Part shown: one piece after another, positions 23,369-33,850 of the stretch
Numbering within the stretch: the stretch's first letter is position 1
Layout of the letters: each line of letters opens with the position of its first letter
NCBI RefSeq assembly: GCF_004298475.1
Contig: NZ_SCRP01000003.1
Span: 1-64,000, forward strand
Length of the DNA stretch: 64,000 nt
Direction of reading: 5' to 3'
Source of the DNA: Paraburkholderia sp.
GTDB lineage: Bacteria > Pseudomonadota > Gammaproteobacteria > Burkholderiales > Burkholderiaceae
Position numbers and translations under genes: made by a program
The notes under the pieces: generated by a model
Told to the model about the DNA's origin: nothing
The model's input: the letters and a program-made list of their open reading frames with translations, nothing else
Databases searched by the model: none

Positions 23369-23737
23369 TTACACTCTCCAGAGAATCTGCGCGGCGTAGC
23401 CGAGGCCCGCGACCAGCCAGACGATCGACAGCACGTACAGCGCGACGCGCAGGCCGACGTGGTGGACGTAGTCCATCCAGATGTCACGGATGCCGACCCA
23501 CGCGTGATAGACCAGCGCGAGCAGCGTGACGAACGTCGCGAGCTTCATCCACTGCGTGGCGAAAATCGACGCCCAGCCGTCATACGAAAAATCCTGCGCG
23601 CCGAAGAACCAGGCAAGCAGAATGACCGTGTACACGGCCATGATTACCGCGGTGGCGCGTTGCGCCATCCAGTCGCGCAGGCCGTAGTGAGCGCCCACGA
23701 CAAGGCGCTTCGGACCAATTCCGTTTTTGGCAGACAT
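23369..23737 (-). CDS. sdhD: Succinate dehydrogenase membrane anchor SdhD
   Basis: A 122-residue membrane anchor with three hydrophobic helices (about 30-50, 63-83 and 98-118). The motif GLRDWMAQRATAVIMAVYTVILL and a histidine in LVYHAWVGIRDIWMDYVHH fit SdhD, which with SdhC binds haem b and ubiquinone. It lies 3 bp after the sdhC stop and 3 bp before sdhA, in the expected position. Confidence 0.95.
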   Translation of the reverse strand: MSAKNGIGPKRLVVGAHYGLRDWMAQRATAVIMAVYTVILLAWFFGAQDFSYDGWASIFATQWMKLATFVTLLALVYHAWVGIRDIWMDYVHHVGLRVALYVLSIVWLVAGLGYAAQILWRV

Positions 23738-23740
23738 GTT

Positions 23741-24157
23741 TTAGAACGCTCCGAAGAGTTTCGCCGCGAAGGCGATCGTGAGAATCGAGGAGACGGTCAC
23801 GACGACGAGAGAAGTCGATTTGCCCTGCTGCTTGCCAGTCAGTTCATGGTTGAAGTCCATGCACAGATGGCGTACGCCGGCGCAGAAGTGAAACAGGAAG
23901 GCCCAGCCGAGCACGAGCACGACGAGCTTGATGATGATGCTGGAGAGGAAACCTTTGAATACCTCGAAGCTGAGTTCCGAGGTGAGACTTTGGTCGAACA
24001 GATACAAGAGGAAGGGCAGGAAGATAAACATCAACGCGCCACTGACACGGTGGCCGATGGATACGCGACCCGCGAGCGGCAGGCGGTACGCGAACAATAT
24101 CTGCCCAAGCCCGATGTTCCGGATCACCGGCCTCGGTTTTTTTGCGGCTTCTGCCAT
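23741..24157 (-). CDS. sdhC: Succinate dehydrogenase cytochrome b556 subunit SdhC
   Basis: A 138-residue membrane subunit starting MAEAAKKPRPVIRNIGLGQ. It has the SdhC motif RLPLAGRVSIGHRVSGALMF and haem-ligand region FHFCAGVRHLCMDFNHELTG, with three membrane helices. A longer frame starts at 24187, but the ATG at 24157 has a G-rich site (TTGGGGG) 8 nt upstream and aligns with family starts. It is the first gene of the operon; upstream A/T-rich DNA (24160-24230) probably contains the promoter. Confidence 0.95.
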   Translation of the reverse strand: MAEAAKKPRPVIRNIGLGQILFAYRLPLAGRVSIGHRVSGALMFIFLPFLLYLFDQSLTSELSFEVFKGFLSSIIIKLVVLVLGWAFLFHFCAGVRHLCMDFNHELTGKQQGKSTSLVVVTVSSILTIAFAAKLFGAF

Positions 24158-24297
24158 GCTAGACCCCCAACTATGTAAAAACACCAATATGCAACTTGCA
24201 AATTTTAACGCTTTTTCATTTCGCGCTGCAGCGAAACCCGTGCTAACAGTGTATTGCTTGCGCGCGCATTAAATGCGCTGGGCGGAAGCCGCCCGTT

Positions 24298-25104
24298 TCA
24301 ACTCAAATCGTTCTGATAGTAGTACCCGGTTGTGACATACCACCCGCGACGCACCTCAACCGGCCGATCTCCATAGGTATAGGACACGCGCTCGACAGAA
24401 AGCAATGGAAAACCGGACGGAACGTTGAGCAAGTCGGCTACCGCGGGCTCGGCGGCCACGGCGCGGATCTTTTCGGTCGCGCGGATCATGCGCGTGCCGA
24501 ACTCCGCCTCGAACATGGCGTAAAGCGGGCCTTTGTACTCGACAAGACGCTCCGTCGTGAGGCCCCGGAACACCATGCCCGGCAGCCAGATTTCGTCGAG
24601 CACGGTGCTCTCGCCGTCGAACTGCAGAAGACGGCGGATCAGCACGACCGGATCGGCGGGCTTCAGATCGAGCTGGCGAGCGATCTCGGCCGTCGCGCGC
24701 AGGCGCCGGCAGTCGAGCAGCTTGCTGATGTGAGGATGTTCCGCGCCGTCATCGGCCAGCAACCGGAGGAAGCGAAACTGGGCGCGGTCCTCGTTGTGGG
24801 TGCCGACGAACGTGCCCTTGCCCTGGCGGCGCACCAGCAGATTGTCGGCTGCGAGTTCGTCGATCGCCTTGCGCACCGTTCCCTGGCTCACCTTATAGCG
24901 GCCTGCCAGTTCGATTTCGCTGGGGATGATCTCGCCGGGCTTCCATTCGCCGGCTTCGAGGCTCTGCGTGATGAGCCCTTTGATCTGCTGATAGAGGGGA
25001 CTGAACGTGGGCGACGGCGATGCAGCCGGCGTAGCGGACGCGGACGCGCCCACGCCGCTCTCGGGAGCGGGGGTTGTCGCGTTGCTGTCCGGGTTCGCAC
25101 TCAT
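24298..25104 (-). CDS. GntR-family (HutC/UTRA) transcriptional regulator
   Basis: A 268-residue regulator: a disordered Ala/Pro/Ser N-terminus (about 1-33), GntR winged helix-turn-helix (about 34-105; PLYQQIKGLITQSL, IPSEIELAGRYKVSQGTVRKAIDEL, GKGTFV) and a UTRA ligand-binding domain (about 125-265; EIWLPGMVFRGL and RRGWYVTTGYYY). It lies between the sdh operon and mdh, divergent from mdh. Its own promoter and the upstream palindrome (25166-25186) suggest autoregulation. An alternative ATG at 25113 adds three residues. Control of TCA genes is inference from position; the effector is unknown, possibly a TCA intermediate. Confidence 0.9.
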   Translation of the reverse strand: MSANPDSNATTPAPESGVGASASATPAASPSPTFSPLYQQIKGLITQSLEAGEWKPGEIIPSEIELAGRYKVSQGTVRKAIDELAADNLLVRRQGKGTFVGTHNEDRAQFRFLRLLADDGAEHPHISKLLDCRRLRATAEIARQLDLKPADPVVLIRRLLQFDGESTVLDEIWLPGMVFRGLTTERLVEYKGPLYAMFEAEFGTRMIRATEKIRAVAAEPAVADLLNVPSGFPLLSVERVSYTYGDRPVEVRRGWYVTTGYYYQNDLS

Positions 25105-25154
25105 GGCGCGCATTTCAACATAAAGCGGTCCCTGGCGTCCAGCGATTTCCCTGC

Positions 25155-25186
25155 AAAATAGATATATCTTATATAAGACATAAGAT
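25155..25186 (-). promoter_or_regulatory. Nested palindromic operator in the gntR promoter
   Basis: TCTTATATAAGA (25167-25178) is a perfect 12-bp palindrome. It is nested in a wider inverted repeat: ATCTTAT (25166-25172) and ATAAGAT (25180-25186). On the minus strand it falls within a candidate promoter, -35 TTATGT and -10 TATTTT (25160-25155) with a 17-bp spacer, so bound protein would block gntR. Such A/T-rich palindromes are typical GntR sites; assignment to the adjacent regulator is inference. Confidence 0.65.
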
Positions 25187-25190
25187 GCTG

Positions 25191-25219
25191 TTGACTTTGC
25201 CCTATGCCACTCCTAAACT
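25191..25219 (+). promoter_or_regulatory. Sigma-70-like promoter directed toward mdh
   Basis: -35 TTGACT (25191-25196), 17-bp spacer, -10 TAAACT (25214-25219). It starts 5 bp after the palindromic operator, so the GntR protein could affect it as well. If used, the mdh transcript has a leader of about 420 nt. Confidence 0.5.
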
Positions 25220-25647
25220 CCCGATCGAGCAAGGGTTTGCGGGCGATTCACGGGATTTTCCGGCGGGATCTGCCAGCCGCATTTACCTGGTCGCGCCAGG
25301 CGCTGCAGGCCGCCTTCGCATCATGCTGTTCCCTCACCGCAGTCGAGGTTCCGATCCGCCCCGCCAGCATCTCTCGCGCCGCGCCTTCGTGGACCCGCCA
25401 AAGCGAGCTGTTGCAGGAATCGGCACACTTGATGAGGCCAGCGCCAGGTTCCGGGCGCGCCCGTCCATCCTCGCTTTGTCGCACAGGTTACCGGCACGAC
25501 GGCCCTGCCGCGGCGCGCCGCCCGGCCGCAGAAGCCGCGAGACGCCAGCCCGGCAGTCAGTCTGCCAGTTTCACGAACGCTTTGCGTAACACGCATATAA
25601 ACTAGCGTTTTACGTTGGCGTATAACGCATCTTCCTGGAGATTTTCA
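25220..25647. other. Long gene-free leader region before mdh
   Basis: No protein-like frame is convincing in these 428 bp. The part next to mdh (about 25580-25630) is A/T-richer and contains TATAAA- and TATAAC-like words, so a second, closer mdh promoter is possible. A CTGGAG ribosome site (25635-25640) precedes the mdh ATG by 7 nt. Confidence 0.4.
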
Positions 25648-26631
25648 ATGGCTAAGCCCGCAAAGCGCGTTGCCGTCACCGGCGCCGCAGGTCAGATCGG
25701 TTACTCCCTGCTGTTCCGCATCGCGAACGGCGACCTGCTCGGCAAGGATCAGCCCGTCATCCTGCAACTGCTCGACCTGCCCCAGGCGCAAGCCGCCGTC
25801 AAGGGCGTCGTGATGGAACTGGAAGACTGCGCATTCCCGCTGCTCGCGGGCGTCGTGGTCTCCGACGACCCCAAGGTTGCATTCAAGGACGCCGACGTCG
25901 CCCTGCTCGTGGGCGCCCGTCCGCGCTCGAAGGGCATGGAGCGTAAGGACCTGCTCTCGGCCAACGCCGAAATCTTCACGGTTCAGGGCAAGGCGCTGAA
26001 CGACGTCGCCAGCCGCGACGTGAAGGTGCTGGTCGTCGGCAACCCGGCCAACACGAATGCTTACATCGCCATGAAGTCGGCTCCGGATTTGCCGAAGAAG
26101 AACTTCACGGCCATGCTGCGCCTCGACCACAACCGCGCGCTGTCGCAACTGGCCGCCAAGTCGGGCAAGCCGGTCGCATCGATCGAGAAGCTCGCCGTGT
26201 GGGGCAACCACTCGCCGACGATGTACCCCGACTTCCGTTTCGCCACCGTCGAAGGCCAGTCGCTGACCAAGCTGATCAACGACGACGAATGGAACCGCAA
26301 CACGTTCATCCCGACCGTCGGCAAGCGCGGCGCAGCGATCATCGAAGCGCGCGGCCTGTCGTCGGCGGCGTCGGCTGCTAACGCCGCCATCGACCACGTC
26401 CGCGACTGGGTCCTCGGCACGAACGGCAAGTGGGTCACGATGGGCATCCCGTCGGACGGCTCGTACGGCATCCCCGAAGACATCGTCTACGGCGTGCCGG
26501 TGACCTGCGAAAACGGCGAATACAAGCGCATCGAAGGCCTCGAAATCGACGCATTCTCGCGCGAAAAGATGGACGGCACGCTCAACGAGCTGCTCGAAGA
26601 GCGCGACGGCGTTTCGCACCTGCTCGGCTAA
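25648..26631 (+). CDS. mdh: Malate dehydrogenase (NAD-dependent)
   Basis: A 327-residue cytoplasmic enzyme converting malate to oxaloacetate. The NAD-binding motif [18 protein letters not shown] is at residues 8-25; substrate-binding Arg residues occur in [15 protein letters not shown] and [14 protein letters not shown], with catalytic His in [15 protein letters not shown]. It belongs to the LDH-like/animal-cytosolic MDH class common in beta-proteobacteria. The ATG at 25648 has CTGGAG 7 nt upstream; the frame to 25615 is not needed. It lies between the GntR regulator and the CitE-like gene and is followed by a terminator. Confidence 0.98.
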   Translation: MAKPAKRVAVTGAAGQIGYSLLFRIANGDLLGKDQPVILQLLDLPQAQAAVKGVVMELEDCAFPLLAGVVVSDDPKVAFKDADVALLVGARPRSKGMERKDLLSANAEIFTVQGKALNDVASRDVKVLVVGNPANTNAYIAMKSAPDLPKKNFTAMLRLDHNRALSQLAAKSGKPVASIEKLAVWGNHSPTMYPDFRFATVEGQSLTKLINDDEWNRNTFIPTVGKRGAAIIEARGLSSAASAANAAIDHVRDWVLGTNGKWVTMGIPSDGSYGIPEDIVYGVPVTCENGEYKRIEGLEIDAFSREKMDGTLNELLEERDGVSHLLG

Positions 26632-26644
26632 GCCCGGCGCAGGC

Positions 26645-26683
26645 AAACCGGGACTCGGTTGTTCCAACGGGTTCCGGTTTTTT
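26645..26683 (+). terminator. Rho-independent terminator of mdh
   Basis: Stem AAACCGG (26645-26651) pairing with CCGGTTT (26674-26680), continued inward by partial pairing around GTTGTTCCAAC, followed by TTTTTT (26678-26683). It lies 14 bp after the mdh stop. Confidence 0.85.
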
Positions 26684-26832
26684 GTGCGCGCGCACGGCGG
26701 GACATCCCGCCTCGCGCCGCACCTGATCCGGACGCGCCTTGCCGCTCACGCAGGGCTCCTGTTCAGTGCTCGCACCCGGCAGGGCGCATCCGGATCAGGC
26801 TTCACCTCCCCACTCGACACCCGACGCCGACG

Positions 26833-27849
26833 ATGCGCGCCCTGACTCCCGCCGAAGTGCTCTTTGACGGCGAAGCGCCGCCCACGCTCCTGCCAGCATG
26901 CGATCACTACGCCGGCAGCGAAAAGCTGATGCTCAAATCGCTCGCGCTCCAGCAGCAGCTCGGGCCGGTGTTCGACATCACGCTCGATTGCGAGGACGGC
27001 GCCCAGGTCGGCCACGAGGCCGCGCATGCCGAACTCGTCGCCTCGCTGATCGGCAGCGAGCACGACCGCTTCGGGCGCGTCGGGGTCCGCATCCACGACT
27101 TCCATCACCCGCATTGGCGCGACGACGTGCGCCTGATCCTGCGCGCCGCAAAACGCGCGCCGGCCTATATCACGCTGCCGAAAATCCGCGCCGCAGGCGA
27201 CGCCGCCGAAATGATCGCCTTCATCGAGGCGACGCGCGTGGAGCTGGGCATCGCCAGGCCGATCCCGGCGCAGCTGCTGGTCGAAACGCACGGCGCGCTC
27301 GCGCGCGTATTCGATCTCGCGGCGCTGCGCGGGGTCGAGGCGCTCAGCTTCGGCCTCATGGACTTCGTTTCGGCTCACGACGGCGCGATTCCCGATTCGG
27401 CGATGCGCTCGCCCGGACAGTTCAATCACCCGCTCGTGCGCCGCGCGAAGCTCGAGATCGCCGCAGCCTGCCACACCTTCGGCAAGGTGCCCTCGCACAA
27501 CGTGAGCACCGAAGTGCGCGACATGAGCGTGGTCGCCGCCGACGCAGCCCGCGCACGCAATGAATTTGGCTACACGCGCATGTGGAGCATTCACCCGGCG
27601 CAGGTAGCCACTATCGTGACTGCATTCGCGCCCCGCGACGAGGAAGTGACGCGCGCAGCCGAAATCCTGCTGGCCGCCCAGGCCGCGCAGTGGGGCCCGA
27701 CGCGCCACGGCGACACGCTGCACGATCGCGCGAGCTACCGCTACTACTGGTCCGTGCTGCGCCGCGCGCGCGCAACAGGCCGCAGCGTGCCCGCCGGGTG
27801 TGCGCCGCTCTTCGCACCGGGCGAGTGGCAGCAGGGAGCCGCGACGTGA
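26833..27849 (+). CDS. HpcH/HpaI aldolase / citrate-lyase beta (CitE-like) family protein
   Basis: A 338-residue TIM-barrel protein of the CitE/malyl-CoA lyase family, magnesium-dependent enzymes that split or hydrolyse acyl-CoA thioesters. Motifs seen: ITLDCEDGAQVG (metal-binding acidic patch, about 55), VGVRIHDFHHPHW, ITLPKIRAAGDAAEM, LLVETHGALARV (conserved Glu), SFGLMDFVSAHDG and MWSIHPAQVATIV. No CitD/CitF partners are present, so it is not a classical citrate lyase; these stand-alone relatives often act on malyl-, methylmalyl- or citramalyl-CoA. The start is the ATG at 26833. It sits between mdh and a dehydratase/aconitase pair, fitting organic-acid metabolism, but the substrate is unknown. 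Confidence 0.88.
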   Translation: MRALTPAEVLFDGEAPPTLLPACDHYAGSEKLMLKSLALQQQLGPVFDITLDCEDGAQVGHEAAHAELVASLIGSEHDRFGRVGVRIHDFHHPHWRDDVRLILRAAKRAPAYITLPKIRAAGDAAEMIAFIEATRVELGIARPIPAQLLVETHGALARVFDLAALRGVEALSFGLMDFVSAHDGAIPDSAMRSPGQFNHPLVRRAKLEIAAACHTFGKVPSHNVSTEVRDMSVVAADAARARNEFGYTRMWSIHPAQVATIVTAFAPRDEEVTRAAEILLAAQAAQWGPTRHGDTLHDRASYRYYWSVLRRARATGRSVPAGCAPLFAPGEWQQGAAT

Positions 27850-28048
27850 ATCGCATGAGCACCTCGGCAATGCGCGCAGAATCGCGCAGAATTGCGCGTG
27901 GCAGATCGGACAACGCATGGCCAACGAGGAGATCCGGCACGGCGCAACGCGCAACGAACGCGTGTCACCGATAATTACAAGCCAGAATCCGTAAATAGGT
28001 GAAAATAGTGTCCGCTGCGCGCTTTCGGGGCGCGCGTAGTGCTAGATG

Positions 28049-28068
28049 GCGGCCGCAAACACGGCCGC
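28049..28068. other. Small perfect inverted repeat upstream of exported-protein gene
   Basis: GCGGCCG (28049-28055) and CGGCCGC (28062-28068) with a 6-nt loop, in the 259-bp gap after the CitE-like gene. There is no T-run, so it may be an operator or a terminator relic. A second G/C hairpin (GCGCGC arms) lies about 25 bp upstream. I see no gene in 27850-28108. Confidence 0.35.
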
Positions 28069-28108
28069 GCACTGATCAACCGACTTAGATATATAAAGGT
28101 TTGACTCC

Positions 28109-28651
28109 ATGAAGAAACTGCTTATCGCCGCCGTTGTTGGCGCACTGTCCTCGACGATGATGCTGGCCGCGACCGACGCCGCCGCCCAACCCGCGTCGAC
28201 CGCCGCCACGAAGACTGCCGCGACGCCGAAGAAGCCGGCCCCGAAGCACCGCATCATCAAGCGCAAGAAGAGCGCGGCCAGGGAAGCCAAGGTCGATCCG
28301 ATCCTGGCCGGCTCGGAGCACTGGTCCTGCGCCGAAGGCATGGAATTCGACATGAAGGGCGACATGGCGCGTGACCAGGTTGTCACCGTCCACTGGGCGA
28401 ACAAGAACTACGCCCTGCCGCGCCAGGTCACCACGACCGGTGCTGACCGCTTCCACGACTCCGCTACGGGCCTCGATCTCGTCGTGATCCCGACGAAGGC
28501 CATGCTGTTCTCGGACCACGACAGCTCGCGTCTCGCCGACGAGTGCAAGACCGTTGCAATGCAGCAAGGCGCCATGGCGCCGACCCAGGCCGCCGCGCTG
28601 AACCCGGCGAACCGCGCTCCGGCGGCCGCCAGCGCCACGAGCGGTCAGTAA
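28109..28651 (+). CDS. Exported MliC-like (lysozyme-inhibitor fold) protein
   Basis: A 180-residue protein with a clear signal peptide ([27 protein letters not shown], cleavage near 26-27), an Ala/Lys/Pro-rich basic linker (about 28-60), and a compact domain (about 68-145) with [42 protein letters not shown] and a closing DECKT. The two cysteines and the W...NY.L....(S/T)GA.R pattern recall the MliC/PliC family of periplasmic C-type lysozyme inhibitors, but the key inhibitory loop is not conserved enough for certainty. The tail is Ala-rich. It lies 31 bp upstream of the PrpD-family gene. Localisation is probably periplasmic. Confidence 0.65.
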   Translation: MKKLLIAAVVGALSSTMMLAATDAAAQPASTAATKTAATPKKPAPKHRIIKRKKSAAREAKVDPILAGSEHWSCAEGMEFDMKGDMARDQVVTVHWANKNYALPRQVTTTGADRFHDSATGLDLVVIPTKAMLFSDHDSSRLADECKTVAMQQGAMAPTQAAALNPANRAPAAASATSGQ

Positions 28652-28682
28652 GCGCCGCACCTTCGCCTCACGGAGCGTCTCG

Positions 28683-30134
28683 ATGTCCGCATCGATCGCC
28701 AATGTCCGGCCCGAGCCGGATCAGGTCCTCGTCGATATCGTCGACTATGTCCTGGGCTATTCCGTCGACAGCGCCCTCGCGCTGGCCACGGCGCGTCATT
28801 GCCTGATCGACACGCTCGGCTGCGGACTCGAGGCGCTCGCCTACCCGGCCTGCACCAAGCTGCTGGGACCGGTCGTGCCTGGCACGATCGTCCCGCACGG
28901 CGCAAAAGTGCCGGGCACCTCATTCCAGCTCGATCCGGTTCAGGCCGCGTTCAGCATCGGCGCGATGATCCGCTGGCTCGACTTCAACGACACCTGGCTC
29001 GCCGCCGAGTGGGGCCACCCGTCCGACAACCTGGGCGGCATTCTCGCGACCGCCGACTGGCTCTCGCGCACCGCCGTGGCGGCGGGCAAAGCGCCGCTCG
29101 CCATGAAGGACGTGCTCGTCGGCATGGTGAAGGCGCACGAGATCCAGGGCTGCCTCGCGCTGGAGAACTCGTTCAACAAGGCCGGACTCGACCACGTGCT
29201 GCTCGTGAAGCTCGCCTCGACTGCGGTGGTCGGCCAGCTCATCGGCCTCACGCGCGACGAGCTGATCAACGCAGTCTCGCTCGCGATGGTGGACGGCCAG
29301 TCGCTGCGCACCTACCGGCACGCGCCCAACACCGGCTCGCGCAAATCGTGGGCCGCAGGCGACGCGACCTCGCGTGCCGTGCGTCTCGCGCTGATCGCGA
29401 AGACCGGCGAGATGGGCTATCCAACGGCGCTCACGGCGAAGACCTGGGGCTTCTACGACGTCTCGTTCAAAGGCCAGCCGTTCAGGTTTCAGCGTCCATA
29501 CGGCACGTACGTGATGGAAAACGTGCTGTTCAAGATTTCGTTTCCCGCCGAATTCCACGCGCAGACCGCCGCCGAAGCCGCGATGAAGCTGCACGGCGTG
29601 CTCGCGCAACAAGGCAGGACAACCGCGGACATCTCGCGGATCACGATTCGCACGCACGAAGCGGCGATCCGCATCATCGACAAGACCGGCCCGCTCGCGA
29701 ACCCCGCCGATCGCGACCACTGCATTCAGTACATGGTCGCCGTTCCGCTCCTGTTCGGGCGCCTCACGGCGGCCGACTACGAAGACGACATCGCGTGCGA
29801 CCCGCGCATCGACGCGTTGCGCGCGAAGACGGTCTGCGTCGAAGACCCGCAGTTCACGAAGGATTACCACGACCCCGGCAAGCGCTCGATCGCCAACGCG
29901 CTGACCGTCGAACTGAACGACGGCACGACGCTCGACGAAGTCGTGGTGGAGTACCCGATCGGTCACCGGCGGCGCCGCGACGAAGGCATCCCGCTCCTGA
30001 TCGAGAAGTTCCGGACCAACCTCGCGCGCCGCTTCCCCGCGAAGCAGCAGCAGGCGATTCTCGATGTCTCGCTCGATCCGGCGCGGCTCGATGCCATGCC
30101 GGTGAACGAATACGTCGACTTGTATGTGATCTGA
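28683..30134 (+). CDS. prpD: MmgE/PrpD family dehydratase (2-methylcitrate dehydratase-like)
   Basis: A 483-residue protein of the MmgE/PrpD family, cofactor-free dehydratases acting on 2-methylcitrate or related tricarboxylates. Family features: [79 protein letters not shown] and [19 protein letters not shown]. The length matches PrpD (about 483). SD GGAG lies 7 nt before the ATG. It is not next to prpB, prpC or acnD here but beside acnA and TCA genes, so it may hydrate/dehydrate citrate or methylcitrate in support of the TCA cycle rather than serve only propionate oxidation. Confidence 0.92.
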   Translation: MSASIANVRPEPDQVLVDIVDYVLGYSVDSALALATARHCLIDTLGCGLEALAYPACTKLLGPVVPGTIVPHGAKVPGTSFQLDPVQAAFSIGAMIRWLDFNDTWLAAEWGHPSDNLGGILATADWLSRTAVAAGKAPLAMKDVLVGMVKAHEIQGCLALENSFNKAGLDHVLLVKLASTAVVGQLIGLTRDELINAVSLAMVDGQSLRTYRHAPNTGSRKSWAAGDATSRAVRLALIAKTGEMGYPTALTAKTWGFYDVSFKGQPFRFQRPYGTYVMENVLFKISFPAEFHAQTAAEAAMKLHGVLAQQGRTTADISRITIRTHEAAIRIIDKTGPLANPADRDHCIQYMVAVPLLFGRLTAADYEDDIACDPRIDALRAKTVCVEDPQFTKDYHDPGKRSIANALTVELNDGTTLDEVVVEYPIGHRRRRDEGIPLLIEKFRTNLARRFPAKQQQAILDVSLDPARLDAMPVNEYVDLYVI

Positions 30135-30224
30135 GCAGTCAAGCAACTATCAGGTAAAACCTCAGGCTACAGCAGCAAACGTGTAATCAAGCGTTATTTC
30201 CGCGATTAAACGAAGGAAAACACC

Positions 30225-32942
<2,718 letters not shown>

Positions 32943-32954
32943 GCTTGCAGGTAC

Positions 32955-33015
32955 CGCATCCGGCAACGGATGCGGTTACATTTGGGAGCCCGACGGGAGT
33001 CGGGCTTTTTTTTTG
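32955..33015 (+). terminator. Double hairpin with strong terminator after acnA
   Basis: First hairpin CCGCATCC/GGATGCGG (32955-32962, 32969-32976). Second hairpin AGCCCGAC/GTCGGGCT (32988-32995, 33000-33007) with GGGA loop followed by nine T residues: a textbook rho-independent terminator 46 bp after acnA. It also faces the 3' end of the convergent response-regulator gene. Confidence 0.95.
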
Positions 33016-33043
33016 GCTGCTATTTACGGCTTTTTTCGCGCCG

Positions 33044-33658
33044 CTATTCGATAAGCTTATTAAGCGTGGCGAACTCGATGAGCGCCGCCAGCGACGACAC
33101 GCCGAGCTTGTCGAGCGCGCGCGTCTTGTAGGTGCTGACTGTCTTATCGGAGAGCCCGAGACGCTCGGCAATACTCTTGTTGCTCACGCCGCGCGCCAGA
33201 TATTGCAGCACCTGCACCTCGCGCGGCGAAAGCCCGTTGAGCGAGGCATCGCGCGCAGTGCCGCAACAGCCTGCCGGAAAGCAGTCGTAGCCGATCAGCA
33301 CCGCCTTGACGATGCTGCACAGTTCCTCCACGCCCCGGCTCTTGCTGACATAGCCGCTCGCACCGGCAATGCGCGTGTGATTCGCCATCACCAGTTCCGG
33401 CTTGGCCGACAGCACGAGAATGCGCGAGTCCGGCTGCGAGGCGCGAATGGTGCGAATCAGGGAAAGGCCATCGAGCTTCGGCAACTCGAGATCGAGAATC
33501 GTCAGATCCGGCTTCAGCGTCTGCACGATTCGCAGCCCTTCTTCGCCGTCGCCACATTCGCCGACAAGTTCGTATTCCGCGTTCAGCACGTTGACGAGCG
33601 TCTTGAGCACGATAGGTTGGTCGTCGATCACGACGATGCGCTTCATTTTCTGGTCCAT
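33044..33658 (-). CDS. NarL/LuxR-family response regulator (BvgA-like)
   Basis: A 204-residue two-component regulator. The receiver domain (about 6-122) has D12-D13, phospho-acceptor D56 in LTILDLELPKLDG, S/T in ILVLSAKPE and Lys in YVSKSRGVEELC. The LuxR-type helix-turn-helix (about 140-200) has LSPREVQVLQYLARGVSNKSIAERLGLSDKTVSTYKTR (family-typical). The frame extends upstream to 33763, but ATG 33658 (or 33646) matches family length. No kinase gene is adjacent. It is convergent with acnA and divergent from the TetR-efflux operon, with about 190 bp between the two starts. Targets unknown. Confidence 0.88.
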   Translation of the reverse strand: MDQKMKRIVVIDDQPIVLKTLVNVLNAEYELVGECGDGEEGLRIVQTLKPDLTILDLELPKLDGLSLIRTIRASQPDSRILVLSAKPELVMANHTRIAGASGYVSKSRGVEELCSIVKAVLIGYDCFPAGCCGTARDASLNGLSPREVQVLQYLARGVSNKSIAERLGLSDKTVSTYKTRALDKLGVSSLAALIEFATLNKLIE

Positions 33659-33768
33659 GTTTCTCAGGATCTGAACTCGAAAGCCTTTCGGCACGAACCC
33701 CAAAGCCTGAAGGACGCAGCGATACTTTTGTATCGGATAAGTCTGAAACGAATACGGAAGCATTGATC

Positions 33769-33780
33769 AGGGTTAACCCT
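33769..33780. promoter_or_regulatory. Perfect palindrome AGGGTTAACCCT between regulators
   Basis: A perfect 12-bp palindrome in the divergent region between the NarL-type regulator gene and the TetR gene, with TGATC/TTGAT words flanking it. It is a candidate operator for either regulator. No direct evidence of use. Confidence 0.35.
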
Positions 33781-33815
33781 TGATACCACCCTGAACAGCA
33801 TCCGGCGCAGGGACT

Positions 33816-33844
33816 TTGAATTTAACTAATGCGTGAATTAGACT
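33816..33844 (+). promoter_or_regulatory. Promoter with embedded inverted repeat for the TetR-efflux operon
   Basis: -35 TTGAAT (33816-33821), 17-bp spacer, -10 TAGACT (33839-33844). The inverted repeat CTAAT (33826-33830)/ATTAG (33837-33841) occupies the spacer and touches the -10, a typical TetR autorepression layout. The predicted start falls at about 33851, the ATG itself, and no Shine-Dalgarno is visible, so the message may be leaderless. Confidence 0.5.
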
Positions 33845-33850
33845 ACACGC

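Noticed and set aside
20561..24178. A 1205-codon plus-strand open frame running antisense through sdhE, sdhB, sdhA, sdhD and sdhC
   Set aside because: It is striking for its length, but it covers five well-supported genes on the other strand, has shadow composition (Arg/His/Val/Ala/Asp-rich, no domains) and arises from high GC at third positions.
25204..25605. A 133-codon frame between gntR and mdh
   Set aside because: Arg/Ser/Ala-rich without motif, no ribosome site; better explained as leader or spacer.
27846..27974. A 42-codon ORF with a GTGA overlap at the end of the CitE-like gene
   Set aside because: The overlap looks like coupling, but the product is Arg/Ser/Thr-rich with no conserved feature.
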